DNA of 64,000 bases from an uncultured Porphyromonadaceae bacterium. Its GTDB lineage: Bacteria; Bacteroidota; Bacteroidia; Bacteroidales; Muribaculaceae. Numbering within the stretch: position 1 is the first letter of the stretch; the number at the start of each line of letters is the position of its first letter. Below, one piece after another: positions 1-8,306 of this stretch. A program made the translations under genes and the position numbers. The notes under the pieces were generated by a model. It worked only from the letters and a program-made list of their open reading frames with translations, searched no databases and was not told where the DNA came from. The DNA is taken from assembly GCA_947175425.1 (NCBI GenBank), contig CAMWMR010000001.1, positions 62,001 through 126,000 on the forward strand. Direction: 5' to 3'.

Positions 1-1313
1 TCTTCTGGGCTATCGGCATGAATTATTTCATGGAAGTTGCCAAGATGCGTGCAGCCCGTATGCTTTGGGCTAAGATTGTAAAGCAGTTCAATCCCAAGAA
101 CCCGAAATCGCTTGCTCTTCGCACTCACAGCCAGACATCCGGCTGGTCGCTCACCGAGCAAGATCCGTTTAACAATGTTGGTCGTACATGTATTGAAGCT
201 ATGGGCGCGGCATTGGGTCACACCCAGAGCCTCCATACCAATGCACTTGACGAGGCCATTGCGCTTCCCACCGATTTTTCGGCACGTATTGCCCGTAATA
301 CCCAGATTTACATCCAGGAAGAAACTCAGGTTACCCGTGCAATCGACCCCTGGGGCGGTTCCTACTATGTGGAAGCTCTCACAAACGAAATTGCACACCG
401 TGCATGGGAACATATCCAGGAAATCGAGAAACTCGGCGGTATGGCCAAGGCTATCGAAACCGGTCTTCCCAAACTGCGTATTGAAGAAGCATCCGCTCGT
501 ACACAGGCTCGTATCGACTCCGGTCGTCAGACTATTGTGGGCATTAACAAATATCGTCTCGAACACGAGGATCCCATCGATATTCTTGAAATTGACAATA
601 CCGAAGTTCGTCGCGAACAGATTGAACGCCTCAACGACGTTAAAGCTCATCGTGATGAAGCCAAGGTTAAAGAAGCACTTAAGGCCATTACCGAGTGTGT
701 TAAGACCAAGGAAGGCAATCTGCTTGACCTTGCTGTAAAAGCAGCCGGCCTGCGTGCTACTCTTGGAGAAATTTCCGATGCCTGCGAAGAAGTTGTAGGC
801 CGTTATAAAGCTGTAATACGAACAATATCAGGAGTGTACTCAAGCGAAACTAAAGAAGACCCCGAATTCCTCCGCGCCCGTCAGATGTGCGAGGAATTTG
901 CAAAACGCGAAGGCCGTCAGCCTCGTATTATGATTGCAAAAATGGGACAGGACGGTCACGACCGCGGTGCCAAGGTTGTTGCCACCGGTTATGCCGACTG
1001 TGGATTCGATGTTGACATGGGTCCCTTGTTCCAGACTCCCGCCGAAGCCGCTCGTCAGGCAGTGGAAAATGACGTTCATATTTTGGGCGTTTCCTCATTG
1101 GCTGCCGGTCACAAGACTCTTATCCCTCAGGTTATTGCCGAACTTAAGAAACTCGGCCGTGAGGATATCCTTGTAACTGCCGGAGGTGTAATACCTGCTC
1201 AGGATTACGACTTCCTTTACAAGGCCGGTGTTGCCGCTATTTTCGGCCCCGGTACACGTATTCCGGTATCGGCTATAAAAATGCTCGAAATCCTCAATGA
1301 GGATGCAGAATAA
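1..1313 (+). CDS. scpA: Methylmalonyl-CoA mutase large subunit (5'-partial)
   Basis: The reading frame is open from base 3, so the N-terminal part lies outside the window; about 436 codons remain of a family normally a little over 700. The enzyme interconverts succinyl-CoA and methylmalonyl-CoA with adenosylcobalamin, in the cytoplasm, on the propionate route typical of gut Bacteroidales. The first half is the end of the substrate-binding TIM barrel. The last 130 residues are the B12-binding domain, with the DGHDRG signature (DxHxxG, the lower-ligand His), GVSSLAAGH and the TAGGVIP loop. The small subunit would be expected just upstream, out of view. Two hairpins follow the stop codon. The family call is secure. 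Confidence 0.97.
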   Translation, partial: FWAIGMNYFMEVAKMRAARMLWAKIVKQFNPKNPKSLALRTHSQTSGWSLTEQDPFNNVGRTCIEAMGAALGHTQSLHTNALDEAIALPTDFSARIARNTQIYIQEETQVTRAIDPWGGSYYVEALTNEIAHRAWEHIQEIEKLGGMAKAIETGLPKLRIEEASARTQARIDSGRQTIVGINKYRLEHEDPIDILEIDNTEVRREQIERLNDVKAHRDEAKVKEALKAITECVKTKEGNLLDLAVKAAGLRATLGEISDACEEVVGRYKAVIRTISGVYSSETKEDPEFLRARQMCEEFAKREGRQPRIMIAKMGQDGHDRGAKVVATGYADCGFDVDMGPLFQTPAEAARQAVENDVHILGVSSLAAGHKTLIPQVIAELKKLGREDILVTAGGVIPAQDYDFLYKAGVAAIFGPGTRIPVSAIKMLEILNEDAE

Positions 1314-1323
1314 TATTCCCCCC

Positions 1324-1398
1324 GAACCTGCCCTTTAAATAGGGCGGGTTCTCATCCCGGAGACGATGCTTGTCGTGACGACGCGCATCGTCTTTTTT
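1324..1398 (+). terminator. Tandem hairpins, second one a rho-independent terminator
   Basis: The first hairpin pairs 1324-1334 with 1341-1351 (11 bp, one G-T wobble, 6-nt loop). The second pairs 1361-1369 (AGACGATGC) with 1385-1393 perfectly and runs into a T run at 1393-1398. They end the mutase transcript; hemW comes in from the opposite strand. Confidence 0.85.
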
Positions 1399-1409
1399 AT
1401 TTTATGATT

Positions 1410-2504
1410 TTACAGGATAAACAAGTCGCGAATTACTGCGTCGCTTAAAAGCCAGTGCTCTTCGGGGATAAAAATTCTTTCGCATTCCAAGCGCAAAATC
1501 CCTCGATGCAATGTGGATTGCGCATTTGCTAAAATGCATTTACGCGCTTTCTCCGGCAAATCTTCCAAGTCGAGACCTTTTGCTGTTCTCAGCGAAATCA
1601 TTATTGTGTCATTAATGCGGTCGGTTTCGGTTTCCTCATCAACCAAAGCAGCCGTTTCCGGAGATTGGAGGTATTGCTTGATGTCGCCCGGAACATATCT
1701 GCGCTGTCCGTCGCAACCGAGGCTGTGCGCCCCGGGACCAAGTCCGAGATATGGGGTGCCATCCCAATAAGCCGAATTATGCTGCGACCGGAATCCGTCT
1801 AAAGCAAAATTTGAAATCTCGTAATGATTGAATCCTGCATTGGCGGTGTAATCGCACAGCGTCCGGTACATGTTGTTTATTGTTTCATCGGACGCTTCTT
1901 TGACAATACCCTGTTTTCTCCGTTGCCAAAGTACTGTGCCTTCTTCAAAACTGAGGCAGTAGGCCGATATGTGCTGTACACCGCTTTCGATAAGTTTGGA
2001 CAAGGATTCTTTCCAGCTGTCTTCAGTTTGCCCCGGAAGTCCGTAGATAAGGTCGGCACTGATATTTGTAATACCTGCTTCTTTGAGGCGTTTAATAGCA
2101 TTAAGAGCTGTCTGTGAATCATGCCTCCTGTTGACCGCTTTAAGTTCGGAATTGTTTAAAGATTGCACACCAATACTGATTCGGTTGACTCGGCAGGCAA
2201 GCCATGTGTCGACATGTTCCGAATCTACATCTTCGGGATTTACTTCAATTGTAAATTCCTCGGGATTAAGATGGGCAAATATTCCCGACAATTGTGTGAA
2301 CAAGAGCGGGGAGAGCAGGGAGGGGGTGCCGCCTCCAAAGTATATTGTGCTGACATCATCATTCAGTTCGATTTTTCGTGCATGATACTCACGTTCGACT
2401 GCAGCTACAAAATCGTTTAACTTTGTTGTATTGGCAATGGAGAAGAAGTCACAATAAAAACATTTGCTGTGACAAAACGGCACGTGTACGTATATACCCG
2501 ACAT
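1410..2504 (-). CDS. hemW: HemW-like radical SAM heme chaperone
   Basis: 364 residues. The N terminus carries the radical-SAM cluster motif CHSKCFYC (C11, C15, C18) after YVHVPF, then the GGGTPS S-adenosylmethionine-binding loop. This is the layout of HemW, often annotated as oxygen-independent coproporphyrinogen III oxidase. HemN proper is longer and has a fourth nearby Cys (CxxxCxxCxC), absent here because D follows C18. HemW proteins bind heme and deliver it to respiratory targets; enzymatic CPO activity is unlikely. It is the last gene of the mlaE-mlaF-holB-addB-hemW run, starting 9 bases after the addB-like stop, so it is probably co-transcribed. Confidence 0.9.
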   Translation of the reverse strand: MSGIYVHVPFCHSKCFYCDFFSIANTTKLNDFVAAVEREYHARKIELNDDVSTIYFGGGTPSLLSPLLFTQLSGIFAHLNPEEFTIEVNPEDVDSEHVDTWLACRVNRISIGVQSLNNSELKAVNRRHDSQTALNAIKRLKEAGITNISADLIYGLPGQTEDSWKESLSKLIESGVQHISAYCLSFEEGTVLWQRRKQGIVKEASDETINNMYRTLCDYTANAGFNHYEISNFALDGFRSQHNSAYWDGTPYLGLGPGAHSLGCDGQRRYVPGDIKQYLQSPETAALVDEETETDRINDTIMISLRTAKGLDLEDLPEKARKCILANAQSTLHRGILRLECERIFIPEEHWLLSDAVIRDLFIL

Positions 2505-2513
2505 ATGTCCCGG

Positions 2514-5489
2514 TCAATATTCTTTTTTAATACGGCCGCACATGGACGTGAAAGCGCAAAATCCACAGTCGTCAACACTTTCGCACTGGTAGAAATCCTC
2601 CTCGGGGTTGAAAATACGCTTCACAAAGTTGTGCAGTTCCGGTTGAAAACGGTTTCGTACCTTTTTATAATCGGTAAGTTCTTCGCCGGCCACGTTCATT
2701 GTTTTTATTGGCATGGACGATGCAAGAGACCGCATGGGATGTACAACCGGAGCAATTGTGTAATGGTCGCCTTTTATGGCAAGGAAAGTCTCGCAATAGA
2801 TGAGCAATTGCAGGATAGCGTCTTTAGTACTGTGCCCGGAAAACATACTTTCAATCTTTTCGCAGGTACTGTCCTCTTTTCCTGTTTTAAAGTCGATGAA
2901 TCTAAAATGGTTTCCTGCAATTTTGTCAACGCGGTCGATAGACATGTAAAAGTTAACGGTAAGTTCATCGTCTATCTTCCATGGTGCATTGATTTCCATT
3001 TCATTCTCAAGGAAAGTAAAATCTTTTCCTGCGGCACAATAACAGTCGGCTTCTGCCTGAAGATTGCTTCGCACCATCATTTCAATAACTTCGCAGGCAA
3101 GTCTTCCTTCTGCACTTATGTTATTGCCGGCATTCGGATCTATGTGAGGATAACGAACCTTCACAAGAGTATTGTAAACCGTATTGCCGATTAGAGTAGG
3201 GTGACTAAGCCAGGAATTTATAAGTTGTTCGTCGATAAGTTGATTCTTGTATTTGTCATAAATAGTCTGAATCACATTATGAACCACCGTGCCGTAGTCG
3301 GCTGCCGTAAGATAATCAACAAGTTCGTTTTGCGTACGCATGCGGTGTACGTAGCTAAGGTAGAACTGCAAAGGACAATTACGGAAAGTTTTTAAAGCCG
3401 AAGCCGAAAGTCTCAACGAACCTCCGGGATAAAATTCCTCAAGCAATTTGCATATTTCCGGAGTCTTTTTAATTCTTATTTCCCGCTGTTTGGATGGCAC
3501 GGAATTAAGATTCAGCGTATTGAATTTGGCAGTAAGGCTCGGCATAAGATACCGCATTTGCGTTATGTAACGGGAAATCTCTCCGCCACCCAGACTTTCC
3601 GCGCGGGAATCGTAGAACAAGGCCACTCGCTTTGCACGTGACAGCAGCCTGTAAAAACTATAGGCGTAGGTCCATTCCGAGCTTTCAAAGTCGGGTAGTC
3701 CGTAACCGGCACGCAGAGTGTTTGGAATCATTGTTTTTGTGTACTGCTTCTTTGGGAAAATACGTTCGTTAAGCGACAGTACTATAACATTTTCAAAGTC
3801 CAGAGTACGGGTTTCGAGTACTCCGAGAATTTGAAGACCTTTCAAGGGGGTACCGCTAAGCGACAAGGCCCGAGCCGAAAATGCCCGTTCAAACATGTGC
3901 AGGAATGTACGTTCGGACATTTGCACATTGTGCTCCTCGATAAGTGTAGTAAGTTCTTCCACTTCCGAGCGAAAAAATTTTATAGCCTCGGTTTCGAAAC
4001 TTGCTGTACGCGTGCTCTTCCTATGTTCCTCAAGTTTTTCCCCAAGCCAGTCGAAAAGAGTGCTCAAATACTGATAAACCAGTTTTACATTGTTGAGGTC
4101 CTTGACGGGTGTAAAAATTTCTTTGAGAACATTTATTGCAGTTTCCGGAACGTTATACAGTTTGCCTTGCATTATTTTTCGGCTCAGTTCATCGGCTTCA
4201 TCATATGCAATAAGACGTATGTGGGGATGATTCAGAATTTCTGTAATGTCCTCGTGGTAGAAGTGAATAACACCATGCAGAACCCTGGCTCTGAGCTGCA
4301 TGCTTATTATTGAATGGAGTAGGGTTGCAAAAGTTGTGGTACGGTATGAGATTCCCATACTGATGTTCAGAGCCTCGATATCGGCAGGTATAGCCATAAG
4401 CATAGGAACCAGCAAACCTTGGTCGGGGAGTATAACAGCAGTATTTAACGGATTAGAGGGGTCTATAAAGCCTTGGTCACTCCATTCTTTGAGCAGGCTC
4501 CCGGCAGCTTTTGCCTGTCCTGCATTTGACGGGACCGAAGTTACCGTAATTTCCGGCGATTCCCCAAGAGGCGGAATTGAATAATCTTCCGGCATTGGGA
4601 AGTTTTTACTCAATCGGGCAAGACGGCTGAGTGCACGGGATTCCCGCACTCCGTTTTCTCCCGCAAGTTCAAGCGGTGCAGTATCCCAAAAGAACGAGGC
4701 GACTCCTTTACGCTTAAACCGTTCAAAAATAAGAGTCCCTGCAACTGAAATGTTGTTGAATCCTACAAAAACATAATGAGTATCACCGGTAAAATCGCGG
4801 TAATCATCTTGCCGCACGGCTTCTACAGCACGACGATATTGAGCTCCTTTGGAACATATTCCGCGTTCGGAGAGGCGTTTGTAGAATTCAGTGTATATAT
4901 CGCCAAGTATTTCCCAAAGGTAAACGAATTTGGTTCGCATTTCGCCCTCAGTACCGTCTCCAAAATGAAGCCAAAAATCATCGATGTGCGCAGTCAGCCG
5001 ACTTTCGCCCCATATTCTGCGTACAACTTCTTTTTGTTCTTCGTCAAGATAGTCGGCCTGAATTTCCTTTAGATTACGCAAATTGCAGAAAACTTCTTTT
5101 GCATTGACCATTGACTTGTCAATATCATCGAAGTCATCCAACATCATGTCGCCCCAGAAAATGAAATTGTCGAATTCACGCATTCCGTTTTTACGTCCCC
5201 GGTTCTGCATTACATGACAATATGCATCGTACAGTATAAAAAGCAGTTCTGTCCTTCGAGCTTCAGGAGCACCGGCAACAATACTTATAAATGTGCTGTC
5301 GGTCATGATTCGAGGCATGAGCGACACTTTCTTCATACCGTCCTGAATATACTTTTTCAAAAAAAGTACGCTTCGTTTGTTAGGCAGTACAAAGGTAATT
5401 CTGCCTAATTTCGGGCGTTTGTCGTCGGGTGTGCCGTAGTATTCGGCAACTGAACGCAGAAAACCGATGGGTGAGGGCATATCGGGCAT
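2514..5489 (-). CDS. AddB-like PD-(D/E)XK nuclease with iron-sulfur cluster motif
   Basis: 991 residues. The C-terminal quarter has the RecB-family nuclease motif IDFKTG and a Cys set matching the AddB 4Fe-4S staple: one Cys in FRNCPLQFY and three at the end, C975-x2-C978-x5-C984. The N-terminal half resembles an inactivated UvrD-like fold; where AddB carries a Walker A the sequence reads FVLPNKRS, so ATP binding is not supported. By family, the protein processes double-strand DNA ends for recombination with an AddA helicase-nuclease. No addA is adjacent; neighbours are holB one base upstream and hemW 9 bases downstream. The start is the ATG right after the holB stop (TGA-C-ATG), and a second Met at codon 4 is possible. 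Confidence 0.85.
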   Translation of the reverse strand: MPDMPSPIGFLRSVAEYYGTPDDKRPKLGRITFVLPNKRSVLFLKKYIQDGMKKVSLMPRIMTDSTFISIVAGAPEARRTELLFILYDAYCHVMQNRGRKNGMREFDNFIFWGDMMLDDFDDIDKSMVNAKEVFCNLRNLKEIQADYLDEEQKEVVRRIWGESRLTAHIDDFWLHFGDGTEGEMRTKFVYLWEILGDIYTEFYKRLSERGICSKGAQYRRAVEAVRQDDYRDFTGDTHYVFVGFNNISVAGTLIFERFKRKGVASFFWDTAPLELAGENGVRESRALSRLARLSKNFPMPEDYSIPPLGESPEITVTSVPSNAGQAKAAGSLLKEWSDQGFIDPSNPLNTAVILPDQGLLVPMLMAIPADIEALNISMGISYRTTTFATLLHSIISMQLRARVLHGVIHFYHEDITEILNHPHIRLIAYDEADELSRKIMQGKLYNVPETAINVLKEIFTPVKDLNNVKLVYQYLSTLFDWLGEKLEEHRKSTRTASFETEAIKFFRSEVEELTTLIEEHNVQMSERTFLHMFERAFSARALSLSGTPLKGLQILGVLETRTLDFENVIVLSLNERIFPKKQYTKTMIPNTLRAGYGLPDFESSEWTYAYSFYRLLSRAKRVALFYDSRAESLGGGEISRYITQMRYLMPSLTAKFNTLNLNSVPSKQREIRIKKTPEICKLLEEFYPGGSLRLSASALKTFRNCPLQFYLSYVHRMRTQNELVDYLTAADYGTVVHNVIQTIYDKYKNQLIDEQLINSWLSHPTLIGNTVYNTLVKVRYPHIDPNAGNNISAEGRLACEVIEMMVRSNLQAEADCYCAAGKDFTFLENEMEINAPWKIDDELTVNFYMSIDRVDKIAGNHFRFIDFKTGKEDSTCEKIESMFSGHSTKDAILQLLIYCETFLAIKGDHYTIAPVVHPMRSLASSMPIKTMNVAGEELTDYKKVRNRFQPELHNFVKRIFNPEEDFYQCESVDDCGFCAFTSMCGRIKKEY

Positions 5490-5490
5490 G

Positions 5491-6609
5491 TCAGCGGCGT
5501 AATAACATTATGATTCTTATGGCAACATTAAAGAAAACGATCTTGCTGTTCACATTTGCGGCAATATCGCGACGGGCGGTATCCATGAGCTTGATTATAT
5601 CCTCAACATTGCGTTCGTTGATAAACGGAGAAAACTTACTTATGAAATCACGTTCGGTACGGCTCATTGTAAGTAATTCATCCACATTAAGGTGCGATAC
5701 AAAGCTTTCGCGAACAAGCCGTGTACTGTAGTCGATAAATCGCATACATCCTTCACGGCCTAATGAGGCTGTCTCGACACTCCATTCCCGTAACTCGGAA
5801 ACCTTTCTGCCATAGCTTTTGCGCATGAGCTCTACAAAAAGATTAAAAAACTTTTTGTGCTCTTCCGATTCGTTTATCAGTTTCAGCGCAAGATTCACGT
5901 TTCCTTCCGCCTGCCGTGCGACATCTGCTACATCCGCTTCTTCGAATCCTTTTTCAATTAGGATTCCGCATAATTCATTATCGGAGTATCGCGGAATATT
6001 TATGCGTTGGGTTCGGGAGTAAATGGTAGGAAGAATCAGCCGAGAGTCGTTGCTCACCATCAAAAAGATAGTATCGGAAAACGGTTCTTCAACAAGCTTG
6101 AGTAACTTGTTGGCAGTTTCCTCTTTCATACGCTCCGGCAACCACATGAGAACTGTTTTATATCTGGAGCGACGTGTCATGAAGGTTAATCGACGCAGCA
6201 GTTCATTTCCTTCTTCCACATATATTTGCGGTTGTGAGTTAATCTTGTCAAGTTTGACGAGCCAACGTTCTAGATCCATGAACGGACTCTCTGAAAGAAA
6301 TTCCCGAAACTCGGCCGCATAGTCATCGGATAACGCGCTGTTTTTCTTTTTTACAACCGGAAATGAATAAAGAGTGTCGATATGGCTGAATTCATCCATC
6401 TGTCGGCAAGCGGCACAACGCCCGCAACTGTCTCCGTCGGGTGTACGGTCTGTACAATGGATGTAGCTTGCGAATGCGCGTGCAAGCATAAATTTTCCTG
6501 ACCCCGAACGGCCTTCAAACAACAGAGCATGCGGAATACGTCCGTTGTCGGCCATATCGCGAAGCCTTTGCTTTTCGGCTTCGTGTCCGGGAACGTCGGC
6601 AAATCTCAT
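5491..6609 (-). CDS. holB: DNA polymerase III delta-prime subunit
   Basis: 372 residues, AAA+ clamp-loader type. There is a P-loop-like stretch GRSGSGKF (33-40, with F where Thr is usual) and a zinc site from C52, C62, C65 and C68, as in clamp-loader subunits. ARAFA after the P-loop and NKLLKLVEEP (an SRC-region equivalent) are typical of DnaX/HolB proteins. In the clamp-loader complex it helps open the sliding clamp at primer-template junctions. Its ATG overlaps the mlaF stop by 4 bases (ATGA), and the addB-like gene starts one base after its own stop, so translation is probably coupled across all three. DnaX would be the alternative, but DnaX has a canonical GKT P-loop and a longer tail. 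Confidence 0.88.
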   Translation of the reverse strand: MRFADVPGHEAEKQRLRDMADNGRIPHALLFEGRSGSGKFMLARAFASYIHCTDRTPDGDSCGRCAACRQMDEFSHIDTLYSFPVVKKKNSALSDDYAAEFREFLSESPFMDLERWLVKLDKINSQPQIYVEEGNELLRRLTFMTRRSRYKTVLMWLPERMKEETANKLLKLVEEPFSDTIFLMVSNDSRLILPTIYSRTQRINIPRYSDNELCGILIEKGFEEADVADVARQAEGNVNLALKLINESEEHKKFFNLFVELMRKSYGRKVSELREWSVETASLGREGCMRFIDYSTRLVRESFVSHLNVDELLTMSRTERDFISKFSPFINERNVEDIIKLMDTARRDIAANVNSKIVFFNVAIRIIMLLRR

Positions 6610-7391
6610 TTTTTACGTTGTTCTATTGTTCCATGTTCAGCCACATATTCCCTTACTTCCTGGAACAGATGTGTGGCAAAAACAAAGTTATTGAGCGCTT
6701 CGTTGGTTGTGTTGTATATTTTGCTCATGTCGCCAACCCACTCGCGATAACCTTTATTTATAAAAATAATATTCTCGCCTATACCCAACACACTGTTCAT
6801 GTCGTGAGTGTTGATGACGGTTGTAATGCCGTATTCGTGCGTTATGTCACTCAGCAGTTCGTCAATCAGAATAGATGTCTTGGGGTCCAGTCCGCTGTTT
6901 GGTTCATCGCAAAAAAGGTAACGCGGATTAAGAGCTATTGCACGGGCAATTGCCACTCGCTTTTGCATGCCGCCCGAAATTTCGGACGGGTATTTGTTTT
7001 CTGCACCCGTTAGATTGACGCGTTCCAGACAGAACATTGCACGGTCGCGCATCTCGCCCCGGCTCATACGAGTAAACATTATAAGCGGAAACATAACGTT
7101 GCCAAGTACGGTTTCGGAATCGAAAAGAGCCGATCCTTGAAACAACATTCCTATCTCCTTTCGCAATGATGCAATCTCTTCGCGATTCATAGCAAGCAGA
7201 TTGCGCCCGTCGAAAAGAATTTCTCCGCTGTCGGGCTGCAGCAAGCCTACCAACGATTTCATGAGAACCGTTTTTCCGGAGCCGCTTTGTCCGATTATAA
7301 GATTCGTTTTTCCGGTTTCAAAACAAGCGTCGACACCGTGGAGTACAGTACGGCCATCGAAGCTCTTGACAAGTTGGCGTACTTCAATCAT
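6606..7391 (-). CDS. mlaF: MlaF-type ABC transporter ATPase
   Basis: 261 residues with a complete ABC ATPase set: Walker A GQSGSGKT, Q-loop MLFQGSALFDS, signature SGGMQKR, Walker B YLFCDEPNSGLDP and switch His in INTHDM. The LFQGSALFDS segment and the MlaE-type permease immediately upstream mark the Mla lipid-transport subfamily. Such complexes move phospholipids between the inner and outer membranes to keep outer-membrane asymmetry. The matching MCE substrate-binding gene (mlaD) is not adjacent. The start overlaps the mlaE stop by 4 bases, and its end overlaps the holB start by 4, forming a tightly packed operon. Confidence 0.92.
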   Translation of the reverse strand: MIEVRQLVKSFDGRTVLHGVDACFETGKTNLIIGQSGSGKTVLMKSLVGLLQPDSGEILFDGRNLLAMNREEIASLRKEIGMLFQGSALFDSETVLGNVMFPLIMFTRMSRGEMRDRAMFCLERVNLTGAENKYPSEISGGMQKRVAIARAIALNPRYLFCDEPNSGLDPKTSILIDELLSDITHEYGITTVINTHDMNSVLGIGENIIFINKGYREWVGDMSKIYNTTNEALNNFVFATHLFQEVREYVAEHGTIEQRKK

Positions 7392-8137
7392 TGCAGTAAA
7401 AGTTTAGTGAGTATAACATCGAACAGGAGGATGAAAATACTGCTGCTGACAACTCCGTTTGTGCTCGCTTTACCAACGTCCAGTGCGCCGCCTTTAACGG
7501 TGTAGCCGTAAAAGGATGCAGTGGTGGTGATGATAAATGCGAAAACCAGAGATTTTATAAGAGCGTACCATACATACCATTCCTGAAAGAACGCCTGAAG
7601 GCCGTACACATATCGGGATACAGTAATCAAATCGGTTACAACTGCAACAAGCCAGCCACCTACAAGAGATGTCCCCATACACAAAATAACCAGAACCGGC
7701 ATAAAAGCGACAAAAGCCACAATTTTGGGCAGAACAAGATAATTTGCCGAATTAACGCCCATTATTTCCAATGCGTCTATTTGCTCGGTAACTCTCATTG
7801 TTCCGATTTCCGACGCAATGTTGCTGCCTACTTTACCAGCGAGTATCAAGCACAGAATTGAATTGGAGAACTCAAGCAATACAATGTCGCGGGTTGCCAG
7901 ACCTACCGAATAGGACGGAATGAGTGGTGATGCAATATTAAGCTGCATTTGTATGGTTATTACAGCTCCTATGAACAGCGAAATAATGAGCACCAAAGGA
8001 ATAGAGTCAATGCCTAATTTCGCTACTTCGGCAATTGTGCGACGTCCAAAAACGCCCCAGCGTTCAGGCAACGCAAAAATACGCCTTAAAAAAATGCAGT
8101 AACGGCCAAATGTGGCCAGCGAATCGGTAAGCAGCAT
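7388..8137 (-). CDS. mlaE: MlaE-family ABC transporter permease
   Basis: 249 residues, a DUF140/MlaE permease. It has about five hydrophobic spans and the conserved core LAGKVGSNIASEIGTMRVTE followed by QIDAL, the family signature that contacts the ATPase. It pairs with the MlaF ATPase that overlaps its stop by 4 bases. Together they should form the inner-membrane part of a lipid transporter. It is the first gene of the five-gene minus-strand unit ending with hemW. The best promoter -7 element upstream is TATCTTTG at 8197-8204, about 60 bases before the start. Confidence 0.92.
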   Translation of the reverse strand: MLLTDSLATFGRYCIFLRRIFALPERWGVFGRRTIAEVAKLGIDSIPLVLIISLFIGAVITIQMQLNIASPLIPSYSVGLATRDIVLLEFSNSILCLILAGKVGSNIASEIGTMRVTEQIDALEIMGVNSANYLVLPKIVAFVAFMPVLVILCMGTSLVGGWLVAVVTDLITVSRYVYGLQAFFQEWYVWYALIKSLVFAFIITTTASFYGYTVKGGALDVGKASTNGVVSSSIFILLFDVILTKLLLQ

Positions 8138-8163
8138 TCGTATAATGTAATTTTATTTTTCGT

Positions 8164-8259
8164 TTATGCTTTGCGGCGTTTAAAGGCACGCAAATGCAAA
8201 GATACGGATTTTTTCCATAGAGCGTTTGCTGCGTTGGCTCTTTTCGCCAAATTTTTCAT
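8164..8259 (-). CDS. Candidate 31-residue basic small ORF
   Basis: An ATG at 8259 opens a 31-codon frame ending in TAA at 8164. The peptide begins MKNLAKRANAAN and ends LRAFKRRKA; 10 of 31 residues are Lys or Arg and none is acidic. It sits 47 bases after the acyl-CoA ligase stop and 26 bases before mlaE. No family is recognised. The competing reading is that this is simply the mlaE leader, because a promoter -7 box falls inside it. Length alone is no evidence of coding. Confidence 0.25.
   Translation of the reverse strand: MKNLAKRANAANALWKKSVSLHLRAFKRRKA
8197..8204 (-). promoter_or_regulatory. Possible -7 element for mlaE operon
   Basis: Read on the minus strand this is TATCTTTG, matching the Bacteroidota -7 consensus TAnnTTTG. 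The expected TTG about 20 bases upstream is missing, so the match is partial. It lies inside the candidate 31-codon ORF at 8164-8259. Confidence 0.45.
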
Positions 8260-8306
8260 CTTAAAGGAAAACTTGATTCCGATATTTCCGGAACGGCAGC
8301 GATTTC

